From a virus: 41,706 nt of DNA. Location of the stretch: positions 1-41,706 of IMG/VR virus record IMGVR_UViG_3300020202_000139; one strand, 5' to 3'. The notes beneath the pieces are model-generated. The model did no database searches and was not told the DNA's origin. It was given only the letters and a program-made list of their open reading frames with translations. Of the stretch, positions 20,840-27,396 are shown in pieces (position 1 is the first letter of the stretch; each line of letters begins with the position of its first letter). The position numbers and the translations under genes were made by a program.

Positions 20840-21482
20840 GGGGTGCAACCTCGGTTGCGTCGTCCATGAGGTCCGCGAGGTTTTCCCCATCTCGGATGGC
20901 GTTGAGGTGGGTGCGTACTTCGGTGGGTGTGCGGGCGCCGAGCGGGTCCCGCAGTGCCTTGCGCATGTTGGCAAGTGACTCGGTTACGGGCGGCGACGGG
21001 CGTTCGCTGCCCGCGAGTTCGTCCATGACCGCTCCTAGCGCGAGGGGTTGCGGTGTGGATTCACCGATGGCTGGACGGCGGGGTGTGTGGCCGTTTTCGT
21101 GTTGGTCGAGTGCCGCGGCGTAGTGGTTGCGGAAGTCGTGGCGGGCCTTTTCGGGCTCGTTGTTGCGGTCCCAGTAGACCTTCTCGGCTGCGGTGCGGAT
21201 GAGTGGGTGTTCGTCCCATTCGCCAGCGAGGTAGAACCCGATGGCGGCGTTCATCGGTGGCGGGGTGGCGCCGTCTATGCGCTCGACTTCGGTTTTGATC
21301 TCACCGGGGTTGGGTTTGAACTTGGCGTCGCGGAGGCATAGCCGGCGGGTGGCTTCTAGTGCCATGGATCCGTCGAGGTCGTGGAGTAGTTCGTGCCAGG
21401 ATCGGAGTTCGAGTTCGTCGATGGGTGCGCCGTAGGCTTTGCATGCGAGCGTGTAGCAGGTGGCGGTTTCGGCGCGGTTCAT
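20832..21482 (-). CDS. Helicase-loader-like replication protein
   Basis: A 216-residue protein from ATG 21482 (ATGA overlap with the initiator). The N-terminal YTLACKAYGAPIDELELRSW, HELLHDLDGSMALEATRRL and FKPNPGEIK are in the style of phage loader proteins (G40P-loader or DnaC-inhibitor type): helical segments where a short loop is followed by a conserved PGEI. Its position directly after a replication initiator fits a role in loading the host DnaB helicase. The C-terminus has disordered, acidic segments. Family assignment is moderate. Confidence 0.6.
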   Translation of the reverse strand: MNRAETATCYTLACKAYGAPIDELELRSWHELLHDLDGSMALEATRRLCLRDAKFKPNPGEIKTEVERIDGATPPPMNAAIGFYLAGEWDEHPLIRTAAEKVYWDRNNEPEKARHDFRNHYAAALDQHENGHTPRRPAIGESTPQPLALGAVMDELAGSERPSPPVTESLANMRKALRDPLGARTPTEVRTHLNAIRDGENLADLMDDATEVAPRG

Positions 21483-22522
21483 GCGGTCGCTCCTTCGTCC
21501 TCGCTGATGAACGAAGTGATGACGTCGACCGCTTCGTCGCGTTTGCGGTCGCTGGTGGTGCGTGGAGGGCGGGGTGGTTGGTCGGCGAATTGGCGGTTGC
21601 GTAGGAACGTTGCGGGGTGCGGGATGAACTGTTCCTCGGTGTCGCTGGCTTGCCAGAATGTGACCCATCGGCGGACGCCGTTGACGATGTCGATGTCGGC
21701 GGCGCCGTTGCCTGTGACGGAGCGCCAGGCTTTTTCGGCGTCGGGTTTCTTGGCGTGTCGGGGGTATTCGCTCCAGAACCATTCGAAGCCGTATTTCGGG
21801 AGGCTGCCGGTTGGTGTTCGTGCCGGACCGGTGATGGGTGATAGGTGACCACTGACAGGTGATAGGTGAGTGGTGATAGGTGATAGGGGGTTCGGGTTAA
21901 CGGTTCCGTTTAGCGGTTCGGACCGCTGATCGGAACTAGCGGTTTCAATGGTGGTGACCTGCGCTTTTTCGGGCGGCGGGTGGGGTTCGGTGGCGGTGTC
22001 CTCTGTTTGAATGGGAGAGCCGCTTGGGTCGTCGTCCGGTTGGAACCGGTAGTTCGAACCGCTAGTTGCAATCGCTGATCGGAACGGCACCGCGTCTGCC
22101 GGTGGAGTCGCAGTCACATGGCACCAGATCGCGTCGGGTACTTGCCGCACTACCTCACCCTTGAGTACCTCCGAGGCGATCGCTTTCCACGCCGACCAGA
22201 GGCCCTTGATGAGGTTGCTGTTCAATCGGCTCAGCGAGATGTCGTGACGGACCAGTGTGCGGATCAACAACTCGTCGGTGTCGCGGTCGACGAGCACGAA
22301 CCGCGCCGCTTCAAGCGTGCCGACGGCGTTCTCGATGCGCTCAGCGGTCATGTCGGAGGTGTTGCGTGACCACCGCGCCGGCATGTAGTCGAGCACACCG
22401 GTGAGAGCGAGTTTCGGTTGTGAGAGCAGCATCATGTAGACCCATTGGGCGTCGGTGTCGAGTGCGAGGAAGTCGGGGTCGGACCAGATCGACGCGAGCA
22501 GCTTGCCGTGCGACCGGGCCAT
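21479..22522 (-). CDS. Replication initiation protein
   Basis: A 347-residue protein. The N-terminus MARSHGKLLASIWSDPDFLA followed by TDAQWVYMMLLSQPKLALTG and RWSRNTSDMTAERIENAV is the standard start of actinophage replication-initiator proteins (winged-helix). Residues about 175-245 are a low-complexity linker containing the iteron block, translated as LSPITTHLSPVSGHLSPIT. The end, PKYGFEWFWSEYPRHAKKPDAEKAW, matches the typical initiator C-terminal motif. It would bind its own coding region as lambda O does and recruit the loader encoded next. The start at 22522 follows a TGATG junction; the frame is open a further 39 bases upstream in a basic shadow. Confidence 0.82.
   Translation of the reverse strand: MARSHGKLLASIWSDPDFLALDTDAQWVYMMLLSQPKLALTGVLDYMPARWSRNTSDMTAERIENAVGTLEAARFVLVDRDTDELLIRTLVRHDISLSRLNSNLIKGLWSAWKAIASEVLKGEVVRQVPDAIWCHVTATPPADAVPFRSAIATSGSNYRFQPDDDPSGSPIQTEDTATEPHPPPEKAQVTTIETASSDQRSEPLNGTVNPNPLSPITTHLSPVSGHLSPITGPARTPTGSLPKYGFEWFWSEYPRHAKKPDAEKAWRSVTGNGAADIDIVNGVRRWVTFWQASDTEEQFIPHPATFLRNRQFADQPPRPPRTTSDRKRDEAVDVITSFISEDEGATA
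21831..22085. other. Candidate replication origin inside the initiator gene
   Basis: Four exact copies of GTGATAGG (21838, 21859, 21873, 21880) and one variant GTGATGGG (21831) form an iteron cluster. Further repeats follow: CGCTGATCGGAAC at 21924-21936 and 22073-22085, and inverted AACTAGCGGTT (21934-21944) and AACCGCTAGTT (22057-22067). The stretch 21890-21960 is poorer in GC than its surroundings. Iterons in the linker of the initiator gene recall lambda O. Confidence 0.6.
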
Positions 22523-22746
22523 CAGGAAACGCCGCCTTCGACGCGCTGGTTTTCGATCCATCGTTCAAGGTCGATTCGCCGGAAGCGGATGAACCGGCCG
22601 ACCCTGATGAACGGCATGCCGTCTTGGCGGAGCCGGCGCAGGTGGTGGATGGTGGTGCCGAGCACGGCGGCCGCTTCTTGCTCGGTGAGCAGCGGCTCGA
22701 CCTTGGGCAACGCCGACGACGTTGGTTCGTGTTCGTGTTCGTTCAC
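22522..22746 (-). CDS. HTH_17-type (excisionase-like) protein
   Basis: A 74-residue protein from GTG 22746. PLLTEQEAAAVLGTTIHHLR, RLRQDGMPFIRVGRFIRFR and RIDLERWIENQ form the complete MerR/HTH_17 domain typical of excisionases and other small DNA-binding proteins. It heads the replication operon and follows a phage promoter by 7 bases. Excisionase, or a replication-region regulator, are both possible; a second HTH_17 gene is at 33013. Confidence 0.75.
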   Translation of the reverse strand: MNEHEHEPTSSALPKVEPLLTEQEAAAVLGTTIHHLRRLRQDGMPFIRVGRFIRFRRIDLERWIENQRVEGGVS

Positions 22747-22753
22747 CTTCGGC

Positions 22754-22787
22754 ACTATGAGGCCTTGCGGCCATACCGTCGCGGAAC
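22754..22787 (-). promoter_or_regulatory. Phage promoter of the replication operon
   Basis: Minus-strand GTTCCGCGACG, 17-base spacer, CATAGT (22759-22754), then 7 bases to GTG 22746. It matches the portal promoter at GTTCCGCGAC, the 17-base spacing, GGCCT and CATA. An A/T tract (22790-22812) lies just upstream of the -35 as an UP-element would. Confidence 0.6.
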
Positions 22788-22841
22788 AATTTCGGGTTTT
22801 TCCTTTTTGTTGTGCTCCATGTTGTGCCCCCTCCACAGGGC

Positions 22842-22863
22842 GGCCCGTTCCCCTTGTCGGGCC
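22842..22863 (-). terminator. Weak GC hairpin after the RHH gene
   Basis: GGCCCG and CGGGCC (22842-22847, 22858-22863) pair over 6 bp around ACAAGGGGAA (minus strand). No T-run follows. It stands between the 58-residue gene stop and the replication promoter and may separate the early and replication transcripts. Confidence 0.35.
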
Positions 22864-22871
22864 TGGTTCGG

Positions 22872-23048
22872 TCAGGTCGTGTCGGTGCCTGCCTTGTCGG
22901 TTTCGTTGGTGGCCCACCGCCACCGTTCGACGTATTCGGTGATGGCTTTGCGGGCGAGGCCGCTGACGGTGAGTCCTTCGGTTTCGGCGCAGCGGGCGAC
23001 TTGCTGGTATTGGTCGGGTCGCATGCTGGTGCTGACGGTGATGCCCAT
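22872..23048 (-). CDS. Small ribbon-helix-helix-like protein
   Basis: A 58-residue protein, MGITVSTSMRPDQYQQVARC followed by AETEGLTVSGLARKAITEYV, a classic strand-helix-helix of CopG/Arc-type regulators. It starts one base before the WhiB stop ends (TAATG), so it is co-translated. Likely an autoregulator or operator-binding partner for early genes; targets unknown. Confidence 0.72.
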   Translation of the reverse strand: MGITVSTSMRPDQYQQVARCAETEGLTVSGLARKAITEYVERWRWATNETDKAGTDTT

Positions 23049-23332
23049 TAGGCGGCGCCACGGTGTCGTTGGGCGAGCTGGATGCGTTCGGTGGGTGTGT
23101 GGCCGCCTCGCATGCCGTAGCGGCCGCGGTCGAGGTCCATGGACCATTCGGTGTTGAGGGCGTCTGCGAGGCACACGGCGGCTACTGGGCAGGTCCGGCA
23201 GATGGCGCGGCGTGGTTCCCAGTTGGTGTTGGAGGTGGCGCCGGGGTTCCACCATTCGGTGCGGGCCGCGGTGGTCATGTTTTCGGGGAGTGTGCGGCAG
23301 GCGGCGCGGTCCTCCCATCCGGTGATCGTCAT
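23048..23332 (-). CDS. WhiB-family iron-sulfur regulator
   Basis: A 94-residue WhiB-like protein with Cys12, Cys45, Cys48 and Cys54, the 4Fe-4S ligands in the C-x(n)-C-xx-C-x5-C order, and the GRYGMRGGHTPTERIQL segment equivalent to the G-[VI]-W-G-G turn. WhiB proteins are redox- or nitric-oxide-sensing transcription factors restricted to Actinobacteria and their phages, which is the best evidence for the host. Phage copies can repress host whiB genes and interfere with septation. Next to an RHH protein in the early operon. Confidence 0.93.
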   Translation of the reverse strand: MTITGWEDRAACRTLPENMTTAARTEWWNPGATSNTNWEPRRAICRTCPVAAVCLADALNTEWSMDLDRGRYGMRGGHTPTERIQLAQRHRGAA

Positions 23333-23748
23333 TGCGTGGCCACCGGTCGGTACATGGGTTCACCGTTCAGCTGGGGTTCACCGTCGGCGTCGAACGTGAT
23401 CGTGTGCTCAGCGATCTTCTTGTCGGCGGTGAACCATGTGATCTTCGCGGCGACCAGTTGGCGCAGCGTTTCGGCTGCTTCGATGACGTCGGCGTGTTCG
23501 GTCAGCCGGTGGTCTTGGAACGGGTCTTCGCTGAATTCGCCGTCGTCGCAGATGGTTTCGTCGATCCGGTCGACGATGGTGTACGCGGAGGGGACTTCGT
23601 CGATGGCGCTGCGCACGGTCCATTCTTCGATCGTCCACGTCGGGCGTGGGTCGCCGTAGGGTTCGATGTCGGATTCCCACACGGTGGCAATGTCGGTGTG
23701 GAGCACTTCGGAGTGTGGGAGCCCGTAGAGGCGTTCGGGTTGGGTCAC
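23329..23748 (-). CDS. Hypothetical early protein, 139 residues
   Basis: A 139-residue acidic protein from GTG 23748 with a good ribosome site (AAAGGAGCAGAC before GTG). Residues 18-75 are helix/strand (DIATVWESDIEPYGDPRPTW, TVRSAIDEVPSAYTIVDRID), then a helix (VIEAAETLRQLVAAKITWF). No known family. Coupled to the WhiB gene by an ATGA overlap at 23329-23332. Confidence 0.65.
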   Translation of the reverse strand: MTQPERLYGLPHSEVLHTDIATVWESDIEPYGDPRPTWTIEEWTVRSAIDEVPSAYTIVDRIDETICDDGEFSEDPFQDHRLTEHADVIEAAETLRQLVAAKITWFTADKKIAEHTITFDADGEPQLNGEPMYRPVATQ

Positions 23749-23966
23749 GTCTGCTCCTTTGTTGGTGGTCGGCGCCGGTGGACTCCGTGTTGGCATCGCC
23801 AGTCGTTGTCGGCGATGGGGGTCCATGTACAGGGGTCCCCGGCCGGGGGAGGTTCACCGTTTCTGCCCGCCGTACACGCGGGCCGTCCCGGTATCGGTGC
23901 TCCCCCGGCAGGGGTTTCGTCGCACGCCGTTGGCTGGCCGGCGCGGGCGATCTCGTTCGGGTTCAT
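23745..23966 (-). CDS. Hypothetical protein, 73 residues
   Basis: A 73-residue protein from ATG 23966 (ATGA overlap with the methylase stop): MNPNEIARAGQPTACDETP, then a Pro/Gly/Cys-rich middle and DNDWRCQHGVHRRRPP. Three cysteines and histidines suggest a small metal site. Family unknown. Confidence 0.58.
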   Translation of the reverse strand: MNPNEIARAGQPTACDETPAGGAPIPGRPACTAGRNGEPPPAGDPCTWTPIADNDWRCQHGVHRRRPPTKEQT

Positions 23967-24754
23967 GCGGCCCCGCCGAAGTCGAGTGCGGTTTGGCTGA
24001 GGCGGCGCGCGGCCTGCTCGCAGTACCGCTCCGAGACGTCGATGCCGATCGCCTTGCGGCCGAGCGAGCGAGCCGCGAGCAACGTCGTGCCCGAACCCAT
24101 GAACGGGTCGATCACCGTCTCGCCTGGCCACGTCGACAAGCGGATGCAGCGCCTCGCCAGCTCGACCGGGTAAGGCGCGGGATGCCCGTTTCGGCGCTCG
24201 GTCGGCAACTTCCACACGTTCACGCAGAGGTGCTGCCAGCCGCCGATGCTGTCGCGCCACGACTCCATCCCGGGCGGCGCCACGCGGGTCCATTCGCCGT
24301 CGTAGTAGACGAGGATCGCTTCCCACTCGCCGCGCTGGTTCGGTCCCGAGGGCGACTCCCATGACCCCCACGCGCAGCCAGCGTCCTGGCGGTGCTGCCA
24401 CCACACGACGGTGTCTCGGTACGAGAAGTCCGCGCCGGCGAGCGCGGAGCCCCACAGTGCGGCGAGGTTGACGCGTGGCCCGTGGTCCTCGTGGAGGTCG
24501 GGGGCGTTCGGCATGACGTTGCACCACACCCGGCCGCCGTGCATCACGGCTCGGCTGAGCCGGTCGCTGACACGGTCGGCGAAGCGTTCGTACTCTTCCC
24601 ACGGCATCACGTCGTCGTGGTTGTCGTATTCGATGCCGACGTTGTAGGGCGGCGAGAACACGGCGCACGCGACGGAGTTTTCGGCGACGGGCCATGGGTC
24701 CATCACGCTGGCGTGGTAGATCGTGACTGTGTCGTCTTGGTAGTAGGGGGTCAT
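23963..24754 (-). CDS. DNA N4/N6 methyltransferase, beta class
   Basis: A 263-residue methylase from ATG 24754. The catalytic motif SPPYN is at residues 34-38, before the SAM-binding motif DPFMGSGTT at 216-224, the order of the beta class (N4-cytosine or N6-adenine). The region between, 85-190, is the target-recognition part (WWQHRQDAGCAWGSWESPSG). SPPY leans towards N4-cytosine, but adenine cannot be excluded. The role is protection from restriction; no endonuclease partner is nearby. Confidence 0.9.
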   Translation of the reverse strand: MTPYYQDDTVTIYHASVMDPWPVAENSVACAVFSPPYNVGIEYDNHDDVMPWEEYERFADRVSDRLSRAVMHGGRVWCNVMPNAPDLHEDHGPRVNLAALWGSALAGADFSYRDTVVWWQHRQDAGCAWGSWESPSGPNQRGEWEAILVYYDGEWTRVAPPGMESWRDSIGGWQHLCVNVWKLPTERRNGHPAPYPVELARRCIRLSTWPGETVIDPFMGSGTTLLAARSLGRKAIGIDVSERYCEQAARRLSQTALDFGGAA

Positions 24755-24942
24755 GGTGCGATTTCTCCGCTTCGGGGTGTGTGGGTCCAGCCGCAGCCGT
24801 CGGTGTCGCACACAACGGTGACGGTTTGGCGGGTGGCGCCGTAGCCGCCGTGCCGCAACAACGCGGGCTCTTCGACGATCACCTCACGGGTGAAGTGGCC
24901 GCAGCGGGGACAGAGGTCCGGTGGGATCGCGACAAGGCTCAT
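24751..24942 (-). CDS. Zinc-ribbon protein, 63 residues
   Basis: A 63-residue protein, MSLVAIPPDLCPRCGHFTRE with CPRCGH at residues 11-16, then strands (QTVTVVCDTDGCGWTHTP), with a second pair C...CGW. A two-CxxC zinc ribbon. Coupled to the methylase by ATGA. Function unknown. Confidence 0.65.
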   Translation of the reverse strand: MSLVAIPPDLCPRCGHFTREVIVEEPALLRHGGYGATRQTVTVVCDTDGCGWTHTPRSGEIAP

Positions 24943-25283
24943 CGGACGTCCCTCTCGTCGGGCGGGTCGGGTGTGTCCTCGGTGCGTGCGCCGTCCCATT
25001 GTGCGAGGGTCTGGTGGTTGTCTTCGGCCCATTGGCGCCACGCCTTCTTCGACGCGCGCTGTTGCCACCGTGTCTGCGGGTACATGGCGACGAACCAGCA
25101 GGCGAGGAGCACGTCGGCGCGGCCGATGTCGTAGCCGTCGGCGGTCGCGTTGACCGAGTCGCCGGCCCACACGCAGCCCGCGACGGAGTCGACGGGGATG
25201 CGGGTCGGGTAGACGCAGATCGCGCCGAACTGGTAGCCGGGGTGCGCCCACACGAACGAGCACTCGTCGCGTGCCGTGCTCAT
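24939..25283 (-). CDS. Hypothetical early protein, 114 residues
   Basis: A 114-residue protein: MSTARDECSFVWAHPGYQFG, then AICVYPTRIPVDSVAGCVWA, DIGRADVLLACWFVAMYP, and an acidic tail. It combines beta-like and aromatic segments and resembles hypothetical proteins common in actinophage early regions. Starts by ATGA with DUF4326. Function unknown. Confidence 0.62.
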   Translation of the reverse strand: MSTARDECSFVWAHPGYQFGAICVYPTRIPVDSVAGCVWAGDSVNATADGYDIGRADVLLACWFVAMYPQTRWQQRASKKAWRQWAEDNHQTLAQWDGARTEDTPDPPDERDVR

Positions 25284-25645
25284 CGGTTCGCCTCGATCAG
25301 CAAGAAGTCGGCATGGCAGGGGAGGTCGGCGGGGCAGGGGCACGCGAGGTCGTGGCCGCGGAGCAGGTCCAGTTGCTCGGCGAGTCCCGACGACGGGAAC
25401 CAGTCGCGGTAGTGCCTCACGGCGTCGGTGTGTGCTTCTTCGCGTGTAGGCAGGATGCCGATGACGAGGCCGCGGTCGAAGCCTCCGAGCGGTCGGTGTA
25501 GGTACACCTCGTATCGGGCGACCATGTAGCCGTCGGCTTTACGTACGGCGAACGGGTTCCCCCACCGCGACGACCGGTCAACGATCTTCGCGCCCTCCGG
25601 TAGACGCCACCCCTTCACGCGTTTGCGTTGAATCCGTTCAGGCAT
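25280..25645 (-). CDS. DUF4326 family protein
   Basis: A 121-residue protein. MPERIQRKRVKGWRLPEGAK, DRSSRWGNPFAV and the C-terminal GHDLACPCPADLPCHADFLL are the complete DUF4326 signature: a basic start, W-G-N-P-F, then a conserved C-x-C...C-H triad. The family is widespread in actinophages and mobile elements; its biochemical function is not established, though the Cys/His triad suggests a catalytic or metal site. Overlaps its upstream neighbour by 8 bases. Confidence 0.88.
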   Translation of the reverse strand: MPERIQRKRVKGWRLPEGAKIVDRSSRWGNPFAVRKADGYMVARYEVYLHRPLGGFDRGLVIGILPTREEAHTDAVRHYRDWFPSSGLAEQLDLLRGHDLACPCPADLPCHADFLLIEANR

Positions 25646-26273
25646 CGGAGCATTCCCTCGTGTGGGTCAGCCCGATCGCGCCGCAGCACGGCCACGGGTG
25701 ACACGTCCCGCAGATGCCCCACACGAACGGCCCGGGCCGATGCCGACGCAGGCTGAGCCCTTGGGTGCGCTGGCAGTCCCACCATTCGCTCGGTTTGCCG
25801 AGCATGTAGGGCCGCATCTGACCGCGGCGGGGTAGGACGTCACGCCACTGTGGAAGGTCGTAGATCCAGCCGCCGACCGGGTCGTGGCCACCGGTCCGCG
25901 CGCTGCCGCCGGTGCGGGTGATGCCGGCCACGTACAGCAGCGACGCCAGCCGGTGTAGCCAGCGGCTCCGGTAGATGGACCGTGGGCCAGGCAGGTTCAC
26001 GACGTCGCGGACGTCGAACAGGATTGAGCCGGCGGCGCGTCGTCGTGCTTCGTTGTCGTCGGCGGGTGCGAACTCTCGGCGCCAGTCGATGATGGTGGCG
26101 GCGGTGTAGGCGTCGTCGGTGTCGGTGATGTCGAGCATGCGGTTGAGTTCGTCGGCGGTTTGTTGGGCGTCGTGGGGGTCGTCCCATTGGGGCGGGGTCC
26201 AGTCGGCCAGGTGTTCGGCGACGATGCCGGTTAGGTCGACGTCGACGCGGGGAGTGAACCGGTCGCGGGTCAT
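25638..26273 (-). CDS. Hypothetical early protein, 211 residues
   Basis: A 211-residue protein: acidic helical first part (GIVAEHLADWTPPQWDDPHD, AQQTADELNRMLDITDTDD), a central basic-aromatic part (SIYRSRWLHRLASLLYVAGI, WIYDLPQWRDVLPRRGQM) and a cysteine-rich end (WGICGTCHPWPCCGAIG). The final cluster could bind zinc. Start at 26273 by ATGA overlap; no family recognised. Confidence 0.65.
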   Translation of the reverse strand: MTRDRFTPRVDVDLTGIVAEHLADWTPPQWDDPHDAQQTADELNRMLDITDTDDAYTAATIIDWRREFAPADDNEARRRAAGSILFDVRDVVNLPGPRSIYRSRWLHRLASLLYVAGITRTGGSARTGGHDPVGGWIYDLPQWRDVLPRRGQMRPYMLGKPSEWWDCQRTQGLSLRRHRPGPFVWGICGTCHPWPCCGAIGLTHTRECSDA

Positions 26274-26452
26274 GTCGTCACCGCCTCTGCGAGCGTCGCG
26301 GTCACGAACACGTCGACGATCGCGTTGCAGTTCGGGCAGTGGCCGCGGCGTTCCCATTCGGGCATCTCGTGGCCGGGGCCGTACTCGTCGCACCATTCGC
26401 AGTACCAGGCGTCCACGTCGTCTTCTTCCACGGTCGGTCGGATCTTGCTCAC
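26270..26452 (-). CDS. Zinc-ribbon protein, 60 residues
   Basis: A 60-residue protein from GTG 26452 (GTGA overlap): acidic start, WYCEWCDEYGPGHEMPEW, then GHCPNCNAIVDVFVTATLAE. Two CxxC pairs with intervening aromatic residues, a rubredoxin- or zinc-ribbon-like protein. Coupled to the VRR-NUC gene. Function unknown. Confidence 0.68.
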   Translation of the reverse strand: MSKIRPTVEEDDVDAWYCEWCDEYGPGHEMPEWERRGHCPNCNAIVDVFVTATLAEAVTT

Positions 26453-26775
26453 GCTGCCGCCTTTCGTCGCAGGATCGTGGCGATGGTTTGCAGGTCGTCG
26501 GGCCGCCACACGTACGTCTCGACCCCGGCGTCGTGCAGCGATGCGAGCACGTCGACCTGTTCGGCGGCCAGTGCCCCGGTCGCGGATTTCAACTCGGCGG
26601 CGATGAACCGGCCCGGGGTCCACAGCACAAGGTCGGGCCAACCAACGACCGAGGTTGTGGTCTGCCAGCGCCGGCCTTTGCCGATCGAGCGGCGCACGTG
26701 CATCGTCCGGTAACCGAGCATCCGCGCGAGGTCGACCACGGCGGTCATCAGTTCCGCTTCGGTCATGTCGCTCAT
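26449..26775 (-). CDS. VRR-NUC nuclease
   Basis: A 108-residue stand-alone VRR-NUC (PD-(D/E)XK-type) domain. Conserved elements are VVGWPDLVLWTPG (PD), AAELKSATGALAAEQV (the E-x-K pair) and YVWRPDDLQTIATIL at the end. Small phage VRR-NUCs are thought to be structure-specific, Holliday junction or flap type nucleases; here it would serve recombination or replication next to the Sak4-like and Gam-like genes further up. Two starts are possible; ATG 26775 has ATGA coupling with the HNH gene. Confidence 0.88.
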   Translation of the reverse strand: MSDMTEAELMTAVVDLARMLGYRTMHVRRSIGKGRRWQTTTSVVGWPDLVLWTPGRFIAAELKSATGALAAEQVDVLASLHDAGVETYVWRPDDLQTIATILRRKAAA

Positions 26776-27146
26776 GCGGCCTTCTTGCTTCGGCGGAGCC
26801 TGATGCACTCGCGGCACTCGCGGTATCCGCGGTTGTTGATGATCGTGTTCGCGGCGTCATACCGGTGCCCGCGATGACATTCGGACCGGGGCTCGCGAGC
26901 GGCCATCTCCCGGCTGCGGTTCTCCGCTGGCGTCACGGGCTCTAGATGGGTTGGGTTGACACACCGGGTGTTTCGGCACAGGTGATCCAACTCGAACCCG
27001 TCAGGGATGTCGGAGGCGAGTGCGTATGAGAACCGGTGCGCGAGCTCGAAGACCTCAGCGTCGATCCAGAAGTGGCCGTAGCCCTTGCTGGTCGAGCCCA
27101 TCCAGTCCCAACAGCCATCCCAACTCGTGGGCGGAGCGACCTTCAT
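26772..27146 (-). CDS. HNH endonuclease, second copy
   Basis: A 124-residue protein from ATG 27146 (ATGA with the 50-residue gene). CWDWMGSTSKGYGHFWID, then ELDHLCRNTRCVNPTHLEPV, the same nuclease core as the 8560 gene, and an ECHRGHRYDA...CRECIRLRR zinc part. A homing-type HNH endonuclease. The frame extends 48 bases further upstream, but the ATGA coupling at 27146 favours the shorter protein. Confidence 0.88.
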   Translation of the reverse strand: MKVAPPTSWDGCWDWMGSTSKGYGHFWIDAEVFELAHRFSYALASDIPDGFELDHLCRNTRCVNPTHLEPVTPAENRSREMAAREPRSECHRGHRYDAANTIINNRGYRECRECIRLRRSKKAA

Positions 27147-27295
27147 GGAGAACCGGTCGAGTGTCGCAGAACACAGTCGCCGCCGACGACCCAACCCAAG
27201 TCGCTACCGGTACGTCGTGCTTCGCTGATCGTTGCCCCTTGAACGGATGCATCACAAGCGGGCCAATCGCAGCGGATGAGTCGAACCGCGCTCAT
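27143..27295 (-). CDS. 50-residue hypothetical protein
   Basis: A short gene (MSAVRLIRCDWPACDASVQG, ATISEARRTGSDLGWVVGGD) whose stop overlaps the HNH start by ATGA and whose start overlaps a membrane peptide by ATGA. CDWPACD and the later GWVVGGDCVLRH look like the first half of a small zinc-binding domain; the HNH gene may have truncated it when it inserted. Function unknown. Confidence 0.55.
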   Translation of the reverse strand: MSAVRLIRCDWPACDASVQGATISEARRTGSDLGWVVGGDCVLRHSTGSP

Positions 27296-27396
27296 GCGTC
27301 ATCCTTCCGGTTGAGCCACCACAGGCCGGCGGCGAGCATCCCCGCGATGACGAACACGGACCCGACCGCGGACACGATCGCGACACTGGGAGTCAT
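27292..27396 (-). CDS. 34-residue single-helix membrane peptide
   Basis: A very short gene, MTPSVAIVSAVGSVFVIAGM followed by LAAGLWWLNRKDDA: one hydrophobic helix and a charged end. The ATGA overlaps on both sides (27393-27396 and 27292-27295) support it. Like the 31-residue peptide at 9657, it is too small to be certain of function. Confidence 0.6.
   Translation of the reverse strand: MTPSVAIVSAVGSVFVIAGMLAAGLWWLNRKDDA

Noticed and set aside
20843-20858. Another GCAACC palindrome (GCAACCTCGGTTGC)
   Set aside because: It lies in the coding end of the loader-like gene (TEVAP) and is not intergenic, so it may be chance.
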